Assembly: GCA_013298765.1 (NCBI GenBank)
Contig: JAAFJA010000002.1
Coordinates: 248,001-312,000 of the forward strand
Direction: 5' to 3'
Source of the DNA: Betaproteobacteria bacterium
GTDB lineage: Bacteria > Pseudomonadota > Gammaproteobacteria > Burkholderiales > Casimicrobiaceae
DNA length: 64,000 bases
Position numbers and translations under genes: made by a program. Of this stretch, positions 19,046 through 28,257 are shown in pieces (positions within the stretch are counted from its first letter, which is position 1; each line of letters opens with the position of its first letter). The notes beneath the pieces were generated by a model. It was not told the DNA's origin. It searched no databases and saw only the letters and a list, made by a program, of their open reading frames with translations.

Positions 19046-19975
19046 CTAGCGCGCGTTCCGGAACACAGCACGGATCGCCTCGACGTCGCGATTCATCTGC
19101 ACGACAAGTGCATCGAGAGAATCGAATTTCTGCTCATCCCGTATGCGTTCAACGAATTCGACCACCACACGCCGTCCGTAGAGCTCCCCTTTAAAGTCGA
19201 GCAAAAAAACTTCGAGCAGTGCGCGACCCGACTCCTTCACGGTGGGACGAGTACCCACACTTGCCGCGCCAAGAAGTGGTGAGCCGCCAGCAATATCGAC
19301 GCCATAGACTCGAACCGCGAAAATGCCACGCAAGGGCAGTGGCTCCCAGAGCGGGATGTTAATCGTGGGGAAATCGAGCGTGCGCCCCAGCTTGTCACCG
19401 TGCGCCACTTTGCCCGAAATCCGGAATGGCCGCCCAAGGATCGCTGCAGCCGTTGTGCAATCGCCTTGGGCTAGCGCATCGCGTATGAGGGTCGATGAGA
19501 ACCTAACATCCATCGCCTTCACTTCTGGCATGACGTAGCACTCGACACCATTTGCTGCGCACCATGCATGGAGATGTTTCACATCACCGGCGCGATTGCG
19601 TCCGTAACGGAAATCCTCGCCGACGATGACCCATTTCGCATTGAGTCCGTCGCGAAGGACTCGTTGGCAAAACTCATCGGGCGCAAGTGTGGCCATCGCC
19701 GCGTTAAACCGGGCGAGTTGAATATGGGCGATACCGACAGCCCAGATGCACGCAAGCTTGTCTCTCGTGCGCTGTAATCTCGTGGGGGGCGTTTTTCCCG
19801 CGTTCGCGGCGAAATATTCACCAGGCATCGGCGCGAAAGTCAGCGCCGTTGGCAGCAATCCACGCTGGGAAGCAGCTTTCGCTACCACCTCAAGCATCGC
19901 TTGATGGCCGCGATGAACGCCATCAAAGTTGCCAATGGTCACTGCGGTAGGACGATCTCTGAAGCGCTGAGGCAT
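19046..19975 (-). CDS. ribF: Bifunctional riboflavin kinase / FAD synthetase
   Basis: RibF phosphorylates riboflavin to FMN and then adenylates it to FAD. The N-terminal nucleotidyltransferase has TIGNFDGVHRGHQ (13–25), containing the HxGH-type site. The C-terminal riboflavin kinase domain carries 'GKVAHGDKLGRTLDFPTINI'. The ATG at 19975 gives 309 aa, the normal length. The open frame extends 54 codons further upstream to 20137 but that segment is not family-like. In related bacteria ribF is directly followed by ileS; here a GGDEF gene lies in between. Confidence 0.95.
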   Translation of the reverse strand: MPQRFRDRPTAVTIGNFDGVHRGHQAMLEVVAKAASQRGLLPTALTFAPMPGEYFAANAGKTPPTRLQRTRDKLACIWAVGIAHIQLARFNAAMATLAPDEFCQRVLRDGLNAKWVIVGEDFRYGRNRAGDVKHLHAWCAANGVECYVMPEVKAMDVRFSSTLIRDALAQGDCTTAAAILGRPFRISGKVAHGDKLGRTLDFPTINIPLWEPLPLRGIFAVRVYGVDIAGGSPLLGAASVGTRPTVKESGRALLEVFLLDFKGELYGRRVVVEFVERIRDEQKFDSLDALVVQMNRDVEAIRAVFRNAR

Positions 19976-20148
19976 GAGGTCGCGAGCCAGCGTGGGGCGA
20001 GTAGCAGAATGCACGTGCGCAGTAACTTTCGGGGGACAGGTATCTTGGAATTGTAGGTCGGCTGAGGAAGGCGTAAGGCTGGACACGCAGCTAGTCCGAT
20101 GCAGCCGTACCGGCAGTCGGTAGCCTGCTAACGACAATCCGCGCCTCG

Positions 20149-23100
20149 CTACAACACTTGGAATATGTCTAGCCGGGGGAAGTAGAGTGCTGCTTTCACT
20201 TCGCGTGCCGGCTCCATCGCCCTGAACAGCGCCACATACCGATTCATTTGCTGTCGATGCGGCTCCGCTTCGGCACGCGCTGAAAACTTGTAGTCCACGA
20301 TCCAGCGCACTCCATCTGCAGCAACAAACGTCCGATCAACACGAAAGGTTGAATTTGATCGCGGGCTCGCGGAGCTATGCATGAGTAAAACTTCCTCGTG
20401 AACTGCCGCAAGCGGCGCTTCGTCGGCACTTTCTAGCTGATCGCTTGAATGAATGAACGCGAATGTGGAGCTCGACTGCATATGCGCTAGGCAATCTCGA
20501 AGAATACTGATCGACTCGTCCACTTGCGCCGCTGGGCATCCGCAGTCTCGAAGGGCGCGCCTCACGTGTCGCTCCTCAAAATCGAAAGAAGTCTTTGCCG
20601 CGCGCGCCCGTGCAAGCCCCTCGATGAGCTTGTGCCCCACAATGCCTAGGGCGATCTCTGCCTCACGCTCTGACGGCTCGCCGTATTTTCCCGGTGCTTC
20701 TAAATCATGCGGGGCATCCGTAATCGACAGTTCACGATTCTCACTGCCGTCTAGCACCGCAGGAGTCGTCGAATCGTTGAATCCAGGCAACCGATCAAGA
20801 GGAATACGACAGAGCGAGCCTGACATGAATAAGCGTTTGGAGGCCACGTGAACTGTGTCAACTGTATCGTCGCGAACTTCGGCTTGAGCCGAAGCAGTCG
20901 TATCGGCGACGTCAAGCAATCGAGCAAGAGACCCACGAGGATAGCCCGCGGCCGGGCGATGAGCGCTCGCAGAAATCCAGAGCCCCTCACGCGCACGCGT
21001 GACAGCAACGTAGAGAAGTCGTTTCGCCTCTTCCTCGCGAAGCGCCGCACCACGGTCGTTTACAAAATCAAAAACACTTCGATGAGACTTACGTCGCGCG
21101 TCTTTGGCGGCCACTAACAGCTGCGCTGCAGGTACCAAAGCGTTCTGATTGGATTGATAACTTTGATCAAACCGCCCATTTTTACCGGGCTTAGAACGCA
21201 CAAAAGACCAAGTAATGAGTTGTCGCTTATCTGCTGGCGTGCCCTTATTAAATTGGGGTAGAAATACGTAATCCCATTCCAAGCCTTTGGCTTTGTGGAT
21301 AGTGAGAATCTCCACAGCGAGAGGACTCGGGCGTCCCCCGCCCGTGTGTGCGGTGGCACGAGGCGCCACTGTGAAGCTACGATAACTTTTCGCTATTCGT
21401 GCCTCTAGGAGCGCGCGCGGTGGCAAAAACCCATCGGTACATACGTCGTCTAGAAGCGAGAGATACGCCTCGACTTCATCTTTCAGATCGGCCGTGGGCA
21501 CAAGCGCTTCGCCGCCGCAGTCCAGAAACACTTGAAAAACGCGATTGGCAAGCGTTTCCATAGTGCTACCAGCGTGACTACGGGCGAGCGCAACTTGTGC
21601 TCCGGTGAGCCGAACCCGATCCTCTTGTGAGAGGCGGTCAAGTAAGGCGGTGTCGGCCACCCCTTGCGTGAAAAAACGCGGTGTCGCTAGCTCTGCAATA
21701 TAAGAAAGCGCCTCCAATGAGAGTCCGACAACTGGACTTCGCAGCCACGAGTACCAAGAAAGTCGATCCTCGGCTTGCGCAAGCACATACGTCAGTGACA
21801 CCAAGTCTCGAATCAGTGATCGCTCGGTCCAAGGCGACATCTCTTGCGCGGTGAATGCTATCTGCCGCGCCTCAAGTGTGCGCATGACGGCATCGGCATG
21901 CTGGCGCGCGCGCACGATCACCGCAATACGCGCCTGCCCCGATACCGCCTGCAGCCGCGCAATTTCGTCCGCAATCGCTTCCGCCTCGGTGTCGGGATCG
22001 GCGTACCAAACAACGCCGTCCGCGCAATTGACTCGCGCTAATTCGCTTCCCTGGTCGCGCGTTGCGAGCGCGCGGGCAAAGGGAACCACAGGTAAATCGA
22101 CCCGCGTCGGCGCTTGCGTAAATACAGAATTAAGCGCCTCATTAACCCACTGGATGAGATTTGGCCTTGATCGGTAATTCGCGACCAAGGTGAGCGGAGA
22201 AAGCGCAACGCGGCGCAGACCCTGAGCCCACGCCTCGGTGAAGATACTCACGTCTGCATCGCGAAACGCGTAGATCGATTGCATCGGATCGCCAACGATG
22301 AAGAGCGTGTGGCTATCGCCCGGCGACCATGGATCAACCAACGCTTCGAGCAAGCTGAGCTGCGACGGGTTGGTATCCTGAAATTCATCTACCAAGATGT
22401 GCGAAATCTTTGAATCGAGGCGCGAGAAGACTTCCTCTCGATGATTGTTAAGTGCCACTTTGGCTGCAATGGCGATGCCCGAGAAGTCGGTGCTCGCGCG
22501 AGATCGCTCGATGAGCTGCAATTCCGCTGCCGCGATTTTGACTAGCCTTAGCGAGGCACGAAGCACTGTTTCTTGCCTTGCGATTGCCTGCAGATCAGGC
22601 AAGCCGCGCGCGCGATGGAGCAACGACGCGAGCATGCCAGTCGCATCCACCTCACGCAATGCGGCGATCACCTCGATCATTGCCGTTTTTGCGTCGCGCC
22701 TCTCGCTTTTTTGCTCACTGCCGAGCCCACTTTCGGAGTCTTTAGGAAAGCCGTCTCGCACGTTGATGCTTTTTCGCCACTCGCCTTTCTCGGTCAGCAA
22801 AAAATCTGCAAGCGATGTCCATTCGTCCAGGGAAGCCAACGCATTGGAAGAGAGCGAAGCGCTAGTCAGCCCGCGCAGCCCTTCGCGTTTGCTGGGATCA
22901 GCGACGTGACCTTCTGCATATGCCGCGAGCGCGCACACCCGCGCTGTTTCGGTGCTCGGCCATAAGGCAACGAGCTCACCCAGCTCCCGCTCAACACTTA
23001 CTTTTATTGTCGTGCGAAAGTTTGCGATTGCGTCATCCGAATCGTCAACGAAGCGATCAATCCAAAGCGCGCGCTTGGAAAGCAGCGTCGCAATCGATTC

Positions 23101-23694
23101 GATGACTGACTCCACCCGATTATCAAGCGCGACGAGAAGTTGCTCTGCCGCATTCGCCGTCTCACGGTCTGACAGGTTATCTGGATCGAGTAGCGCGCGT
23201 CGCGCGGCTTCTCGATAGCTTTCGGAGGCATCTTCTTCGAGTGAATAGAGCGCCGGATTGGGCCCATCGGCTTCGAGCGGCGCAAGTTTCGCGATACGTA
23301 GTGAGAACGCATCAAACGTATCAATATTGAGTTGGGCCGGGCGATCGGTGATCCGCCACCCGCTTTTTTGATCGCGCGCCAGCACTTCGCGCGCGAGTTG
23401 CCAGCGTTCGCGCGCGGGAGAGGTCGCCGGCTCCGCTGACTGCGAAGCCTCTTCGAGCGCGTTGAGAACGCGCGCTCGCATCTCCCCGGCTGCCTTTTTT
23501 GTGAAAGTTATGGCTAATACTTCGGTCGGCTTTTCAACCGTTGCCAGGAGGCGAAGCATTCGCTGCACCAAAAGCTCGGTTTTTCCCGAACCCGCGGGCG
23601 CTTGCACAATGAATGATTGCGCGGGATCGAGCGCGCGCAGGCGAGCCGCCTGGTCATCCCCAAGCGCGGGCTGAAGTTGCGACACCGAGGTCAT
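20149..23694 (-). CDS. addA: Double-strand break repair helicase/nuclease AddA (UvrD/RecB-like)
   Basis: This is a 1181-residue SF1A helicase-nuclease. Walker A is APAGSGKT at 32–39, followed by 'AITFTKKAAGEMR' (motif Ia), the DEFQDTNPSQ Walker B, 'VGDPMQSIYAFRDAD' and 'VEILTIHKAKGLEWD'. The C-terminal PD-(D/E)xK nuclease shows D1120…D1134-Y-K1136. AddA and AddB form the beta- and alphaproteobacterial counterpart of RecBCD; they resect double-strand ends and load RecA. The ATG overlaps the addB stop by four bases (ATGA). Confidence 0.93.
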   Translation of the reverse strand: MTSVSQLQPALGDDQAARLRALDPAQSFIVQAPAGSGKTELLVQRMLRLLATVEKPTEVLAITFTKKAAGEMRARVLNALEEASQSAEPATSPARERWQLAREVLARDQKSGWRITDRPAQLNIDTFDAFSLRIAKLAPLEADGPNPALYSLEEDASESYREAARRALLDPDNLSDRETANAAEQLLVALDNRVESVIESIATLLSKRALWIDRFVDDSDDAIANFRTTIKVSVERELGELVALWPSTETARVCALAAYAEGHVADPSKREGLRGLTSASLSSNALASLDEWTSLADFLLTEKGEWRKSINVRDGFPKDSESGLGSEQKSERRDAKTAMIEVIAALREVDATGMLASLLHRARGLPDLQAIARQETVLRASLRLVKIAAAELQLIERSRASTDFSGIAIAAKVALNNHREEVFSRLDSKISHILVDEFQDTNPSQLSLLEALVDPWSPGDSHTLFIVGDPMQSIYAFRDADVSIFTEAWAQGLRRVALSPLTLVANYRSRPNLIQWVNEALNSVFTQAPTRVDLPVVPFARALATRDQGSELARVNCADGVVWYADPDTEAEAIADEIARLQAVSGQARIAVIVRARQHADAVMRTLEARQIAFTAQEMSPWTERSLIRDLVSLTYVLAQAEDRLSWYSWLRSPVVGLSLEALSYIAELATPRFFTQGVADTALLDRLSQEDRVRLTGAQVALARSHAGSTMETLANRVFQVFLDCGGEALVPTADLKDEVEAYLSLLDDVCTDGFLPPRALLEARIAKSYRSFTVAPRATAHTGGGRPSPLAVEILTIHKAKGLEWDYVFLPQFNKGTPADKRQLITWSFVRSKPGKNGRFDQSYQSNQNALVPAAQLLVAAKDARRKSHRSVFDFVNDRGAALREEEAKRLLYVAVTRAREGLWISASAHRPAAGYPRGSLARLLDVADTTASAQAEVRDDTVDTVHVASKRLFMSGSLCRIPLDRLPGFNDSTTPAVLDGSENRELSITDAPHDLEAPGKYGEPSEREAEIALGIVGHKLIEGLARARAAKTSFDFEERHVRRALRDCGCPAAQVDESISILRDCLAHMQSSSTFAFIHSSDQLESADEAPLAAVHEEVLLMHSSASPRSNSTFRVDRTFVAADGVRWIVDYKFSARAEAEPHRQQMNRYVALFRAMEPAREVKAALYFPRLDIFQVL

Positions 23695-26399
23695 TGCACA
23701 TCACCTTCGACGACATCGTCTGAGTCGTTCGCGAGCGCTCGTAGCGCACGGCGATCAACCAAACAGAAGCGGTCGAAATCGCATGTGCGACAGGTGATCT
23801 CCCCAGAGGCGGGGGCGATGCTAGCCTCGCCCGAAAGCAATTCGTTAGCAAGCTCTTCAAGCTGGCGCTGCCACTGCAGCTTGAGGGTTGCCCACTCCGG
23901 TGGTGGATTTCGCGTGTTCCGGCTCGCCGCAAATCCGCTCGCCTCGCTCCCAAGCGATGTAAAGCCCTGCTCATCGTCTCCCACTTTCGCAAACGCAACA
24001 GCTGCAACGTTGTCCATTCCCAAAGCCTGCGCGTAAAGCGGTAATTGGGGCAATGTGAGTCGCTCATCGTAGAGCTGCGCGCGCTGCACATTCCCAGACT
24101 TGAAGTCAATCACCGCGTACGCGCTTTGGTTCGCATCCCCATCCCCATCGCCATCGCTCTGCGACAGCGCATCAAGTCGATCAATTCGCATCGAAAGACG
24201 CAAGCCGCCGATTTCGCTGTGAATCGTCTTCTCGATGTCCAACACGCGAAACGGATTGCGACGCGCTTCAATCTCAATCACACTCGCGAACACTTTTTGC
24301 AGCCTGACTGACTCTGAAGTCCACACGACGGCTGGAATCTGCGGTAACTCACGACGCGATTCCTCGATTGACTCGTGTATCCAACCGGCGATCCCGGCGC
24401 GCATTCGATCAAAGTCGTTGTGGGTGCGCTTGAGCGCCTCACCGAGTCGCTGAGCCACTGCGTGAACAAGCTCGCCGCGCTGGAGTGGAGACAGGCCGCT
24501 TTGTGGCGTGGGCCACGGTTTCAGCCGGAGGCGCCCCTCCGCGAATCCGCGCCGTGGACAAAGCGCCTGAGCTTCAAAAGTGCGCGTGCCGCGAGACTCG
24601 TCCTCTCGAAGCAGCCAGCGAGGTGCTTTCTCATCGTTAACGCGCTCAATTTCAACGACGGCGCGAACCTCTGGCAGGTGGTTGACAGCATCAAACTCGC
24701 GCAGATGGAAGTCACGCCATAAAGGACTCCACTGCTGGGGCTCCCCAGCGCGCTCTAGCGGGATAGACGTACGAATGTCAGCGCAAAGCCCTTGCCATCC
24801 ATGAAGCAATCGCGCTGCTCGCGCTTCACATTCATCACCATCGGCGAGACCCGCTCTCGCCGAGCGTTGCCAATATGTGGAAAGAAACGGATTTGCGCGC
24901 TGTCGCTCCGGGAGTACGCGATCGCTGCTCCCGCAAAACCACATCGCATCAAACGGCACACCCGCCGCCTCAAGCAGACCCATCACCTGTAGCGGTGCAT
25001 CGCTACCTTCCGGCTGAAACGCACTCTGATCAGCAATTTCGATGAGCTCCTGCTGCGCTTGAACGAGCGTCACAGCAGGCAGCCAGTCATCGAGCTCGAT
25101 CCAATTTTCGATGCTCTCCAAAAGCGAGGCTCTAAGCTGGAACGTGCCGGAATCGAGCGCGCTTTCACGCTCGGAAAGCGCATCGATCAGCTTCTCGAAA
25201 ACAGAACTCCATTGGCCTCGACTGAGCCGCTCGCGCCGCAGGCTGAACGCCCCCAGCGCTTGCGAGATTCGATCGCGTATGGAGCGCAGCGCAGCCACTT
25301 GCTCCGAACAAAACTCATCGAGCGTGCATCGCGATACGCCGCGCTCGAGCAATTCCCGTTCGCGATACGAAATGGCGCGTAGCGAATCGCCTGTTCGCCC
25401 CCAGCGCGCATGACGCAATGCGGCGGAAACGATTTCCACAGGTACTGAACTTACAAGCGCTCCCACGAGCGTGAACCCGGCGGCCGCCCACGGGTGCTTC
25501 GATACCGGTAAACCGAGCGATAAGTTGTAATCGAGACGAGCAGCGCGAAGCGCTCTTTCCCACGCACTCCGTTCGCGCTGAAGCTCTGGAACAACGATGG
25601 CGATGCGCTGAGGATGTTTCGCGCTAACGTGACGTTGCAAGCGCTGCGTGGCCCACGCGATTGCGGCGCGGCGCTCTTCAAGCTCGGTAGAAAACTGATG
25701 CCTGCTGACCGACACGATGTCGGCGTTTGCTGTATTGACATTGTCTTTGTAGCCCATATTAAAATGGGGCTTGCTTGCATAAGATGCTAGTCTCGACAAA
25801 AATGCTTCTTCAGCGCTCCTCCTAATAAAACTTGGCGTCGTGATGATATGTTTATACGGAACCATCCACTCAACCCACTCACAAGCGTTGAGGTTGATGA
25901 GAAGTTCGGCCGCTGTAATCGCTTGTTGTCTCTGCAGGGCGCTCGCGAACCGTCGCCGTGCCTCGCGATACAGCTCGCCATTACTGCTGGGTGAAATCCT
26001 GTTCATCGATGGCGATTCAGCGGGCGCAACGTGAAGGTGCTCGAGCTGCCAGGCTTCTGCAAGACCAGCTGCGAGAACCGCGCTTTCGGCAGACGTTGCG
26101 CCCGTGAGTTCTTGGGCAAAGTGGCGCCAAAGCGCTTGTTCCACAACGGGGGCAATCAGGGTCCGAGGATCCTTATTCACACCAAATAACTGCGCTTCGC
26201 TCCACAGGCGCGCCGCATACCCGTTCAACGTGTCAAACGTTGGCAGCATCACCGCCGCTTTTCCTGCAGCACGCAGCGCCGCGTCAGCCCATAGCGCTGC
26301 GAACGCACGTCGAGCGCGGTCGCTCGGTGTCAAGACTAGAGTTTTGGCGGGAGGCAGTGCGAGAAGTTCGGCAGAGACATGGGGCGATTGCGCGTTCAC
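23691..26399 (-). CDS. addB: AddB-like PD-(D/E)xK nuclease subunit
   Basis: This 902-residue protein matches the betaproteobacterial 'probable DNA repair protein' AddB type. The N-terminus (LPPAKTLVLTPSDRARRAF) lies where the helicase-like fold begins, but no intact Walker A is seen, so it is probably not an ATP-driven motor. The C-terminal nuclease has 'AVIDFKSG'. An iron–sulfur staple is suggested by C614 and the cluster C870, C873 and C879 (CxxC-x5-C). It starts with GTG at 26399 and is directly coupled to addA. Confidence 0.88.
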   Translation of the reverse strand: MNAQSPHVSAELLALPPAKTLVLTPSDRARRAFAALWADAALRAAGKAAVMLPTFDTLNGYAARLWSEAQLFGVNKDPRTLIAPVVEQALWRHFAQELTGATSAESAVLAAGLAEAWQLEHLHVAPAESPSMNRISPSSNGELYREARRRFASALQRQQAITAAELLINLNACEWVEWMVPYKHIITTPSFIRRSAEEAFLSRLASYASKPHFNMGYKDNVNTANADIVSVSRHQFSTELEERRAAIAWATQRLQRHVSAKHPQRIAIVVPELQRERSAWERALRAARLDYNLSLGLPVSKHPWAAAGFTLVGALVSSVPVEIVSAALRHARWGRTGDSLRAISYRERELLERGVSRCTLDEFCSEQVAALRSIRDRISQALGAFSLRRERLSRGQWSSVFEKLIDALSERESALDSGTFQLRASLLESIENWIELDDWLPAVTLVQAQQELIEIADQSAFQPEGSDAPLQVMGLLEAAGVPFDAMWFCGSSDRVLPERQRANPFLSTYWQRSARAGLADGDECEARAARLLHGWQGLCADIRTSIPLERAGEPQQWSPLWRDFHLREFDAVNHLPEVRAVVEIERVNDEKAPRWLLREDESRGTRTFEAQALCPRRGFAEGRLRLKPWPTPQSGLSPLQRGELVHAVAQRLGEALKRTHNDFDRMRAGIAGWIHESIEESRRELPQIPAVVWTSESVRLQKVFASVIEIEARRNPFRVLDIEKTIHSEIGGLRLSMRIDRLDALSQSDGDGDGDANQSAYAVIDFKSGNVQRAQLYDERLTLPQLPLYAQALGMDNVAAVAFAKVGDDEQGFTSLGSEASGFAASRNTRNPPPEWATLKLQWQRQLEELANELLSGEASIAPASGEITCRTCDFDRFCLVDRRALRALANDSDDVVEGDVQ

Positions 26400-26518
26400 A
26401 CCCGCATTGTAGGAAAGCGCAAAAGCTCGGTCACAATCGAGAGTAACGCTGAGCGAACATCTTGCGCTCCTCGCGTACTGCCGCGCGGAGCCTAAATCAG
26501 CGTTTCACTCGCTTTTGT

Positions 26519-27355
26519 TTAGTCCGAAGGCACGCTAGCGATCCAGCCTTCAATCGGGTCGGCGCAGCTTGGAATGCCGTAGCGAACATCACCCGCCTCG
26601 AAAGCCCGCATGGACACTGCGGCTTGGATCGCGCAGAGCACTGCGTCAAGCGCGTCACCACTACCGTCGGCAACGCAATGTGTGATGAGTTCAGACGGAA
26701 GCGCAAGTTCAATTCCGTAGTGTGATTTGCAGTGCAGCGGCAACGAAGAAAGTATGTCGTGGCGTGCTGCAACGCGGGCCGGAATTGCGCCCTCTTTTCC
26801 GTCTTTCTTGTAGCTCTTACGAGTGAGCATTCGCGCCAAATAGCCCGGGTAGGCCTCGAGTGCTACGCGTTGATCGCTGCTCGGTGCGCAAGGAACAACG
26901 CTTACGCCACTCCAACACAAGCGCGCCGCGCCTTCATAAAACATTAAACCGACGGGTGGATTGACCAGCTTCATTGGCGAGGAGGAACCCGCGAGGCGAT
27001 CACCCATCCGCTCGATGTATCGCGCACCCATCGGACGCGACTCACGCACTCGATTGAGTGCTGACTTAAATTCATCTTTGCCGATCCGTCGGACGTCTGT
27101 AACCAAGGCGCGCCAGTCGGAAGGCCAATTCAGCGCTTCGACGAGCTCGCGAGGTAGACCGAACGGAAAATCAAAGCCGCCGACCCAAGGGCCTGGGCGC
27201 TGCAAGAACGCATCAAACTCGGCGAATGTTTTCAGGCGCTCGATTTCTAGCATTTCAAGGCGCGCGTCGCGGAGCAGTCCATACGCGAGAGTAATTGACT
27301 TGGATTTCGTCGGCGACGACGTGAAATCAATGCCGTAGATGGTGTGTGCGGCCAC
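26519..27355 (-). CDS. DUF429 domain-containing protein
   Basis: This is a 278-residue DUF429 family protein with an RNase H-like fold expected from the family. 'YGIDFTSS' near the N-terminus and 'VGGFDFPFGLP' are the acidic-strand motifs. 'DALDAVLCAIQAA' near the C-terminus is another hallmark. The biochemical role is not established. The open frame reaches TTG at 27400, but GTG at 27355 has an AGAGGA ribosome site 9 nt upstream and begins right before the conserved IYGIDF strand, so it is preferred. Confidence 0.8.
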   Translation of the reverse strand: MAAHTIYGIDFTSSPTKSKSITLAYGLLRDARLEMLEIERLKTFAEFDAFLQRPGPWVGGFDFPFGLPRELVEALNWPSDWRALVTDVRRIGKDEFKSALNRVRESRPMGARYIERMGDRLAGSSSPMKLVNPPVGLMFYEGAARLCWSGVSVVPCAPSSDQRVALEAYPGYLARMLTRKSYKKDGKEGAIPARVAARHDILSSLPLHCKSHYGIELALPSELITHCVADGSGDALDAVLCAIQAAVSMRAFEAGDVRYGIPSCADPIEGWIASVPSD

Positions 27356-27490
27356 GAGAAAGGTCCTCTTGGACAGAGCGAAATAATTTTGACGCCGCAA
27401 TCGCCGGAAATCTGACCAAAGCTACGCATGCGGTCATCGCAAGCCGGACATGTGTGGACACGAAACGCCGCGTTCTCCTGTACCTGCGCG

Positions 27491-27520
27491 AAAAACAAAA
27501 AAGCCACCTTGCGGTGGCTT
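27491..27520 (-). terminator. Rho-independent terminator of the tRNA unit
   Basis: Read on the minus strand, AAGCCACC–GCAA–GGTGGCTT forms an 8-bp stem with a GNRA loop, followed by a run ending TTTTGTTTTT. It sits 9 bp after the tRNA-Glu 3' end. Confidence 0.9.
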
Positions 27521-27528
27521 GATCGTAT

Positions 27529-27604
27529 TGGCGTCCCCAAGGGGATTCGAACCCCTGTTACAACCGTGAAAGGGTCGTGTCCTAGGCCTCTAGACGATGG
27601 GGAC
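27529..27604 (-). tRNA. tRNA-Glu (anticodon UUC)
   Basis: This 76-nt cloverleaf starts GTCCCCATCG and carries an encoded CCA end. The anticodon loop reads TTC in the centre of CCCTTTCACGG, and the T-loop GTTCGAATC is intact. The acceptor stem GTCCCC pairs with GGGGAC. It lies 46 bp after tRNA-Ala. Confidence 0.98.
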
Positions 27605-27650
27605 CCTGTATTACCTGCGTTCACAACTTTCGCTGCGAGCCTTGCCGTTT

Positions 27651-27726
<76 letters not shown>

Positions 27727-27739
27727 AGACAAGACCAAG

Positions 27740-27769
27740 ATTATAACGCGAAAAAAATGTTTCGTGCAA
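27740..27769 (-). promoter_or_regulatory. Sigma-70-type promoter for the tRNA-Ala/tRNA-Glu unit
   Basis: On the minus strand, TTGCAC (27764–27769) is followed after 18 bp by a perfect TATAAT (27740–27745). The expected start of transcription is about 7 bp before the tRNA-Ala 5' end. Confidence 0.75.
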
Positions 27770-27794
27770 CTCGGGTGGGCAATTCAAGGAGCAA

Positions 27795-28232
27795 TCACTC
27801 CAACGAATTTTTCGCAATCACCGCATCTCGCGCTTGCACCGCATGGGGACCATGGCGGATTAGCGTGACTAAGCGACGCCACTGCTCGTCGCTCAATTCA
27901 TCCCGGAACCTCACGAACAATTTGTTCGCGAGCGTCGGATGGTCTTTAACTCGAAGCGCAACAACATATATGGTCGCGAAGCCCTGCCAGTGATAGCTGG
28001 GCTTCGCGTCGGGATCGAACAAGTCTCTCCCCGAAAGCGCGTAGCACCACTGATCGAATTCACTCGCGTCGATAGGAGCCGCACTTGTACGGCGCACGCA
28101 GTTCAACGCGGCGAAAAGCGACGCACCAGCGAGTGCTGCGCCGGTGACGTAGGCATGCGAAATCACTGAGCACAACGACCCAACCGCAGAAAGAATAGCG
28201 ATACCCAACCAGGTGAACTTTCGTAGCGGCAT
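27795..28232 (-). CDS. Hypothetical membrane-anchored protein
   Basis: This is a 145-residue protein with two hydrophobic segments near residues 8–25 and 28–45. A soluble tail of about 95 residues follows, rich in charged and aromatic residues ('YHWQGFATIYVVALRVKDHP', 'DEQWRRLVTLIRHGPHA'). No family was recognised. It starts 25 bp after the ppsA stop on the same strand and may be cotranscribed with it. Confidence 0.65.
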   Translation of the reverse strand: MPLRKFTWLGIAILSAVGSLCSVISHAYVTGAALAGASLFAALNCVRRTSAAPIDASEFDQWCYALSGRDLFDPDAKPSYHWQGFATIYVVALRVKDHPTLANKLFVRFRDELSDEQWRRLVTLIRHGPHAVQARDAVIAKNSLE

Positions 28233-28257
28233 CGCGCTTGAGTCTAAGTACTGGATT

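Noticed and set aside
19976-20137. 54-codon N-terminal extension of ribF
   Set aside because: The extension is not family-like, and the inner ATG gives the normal 309-residue length.
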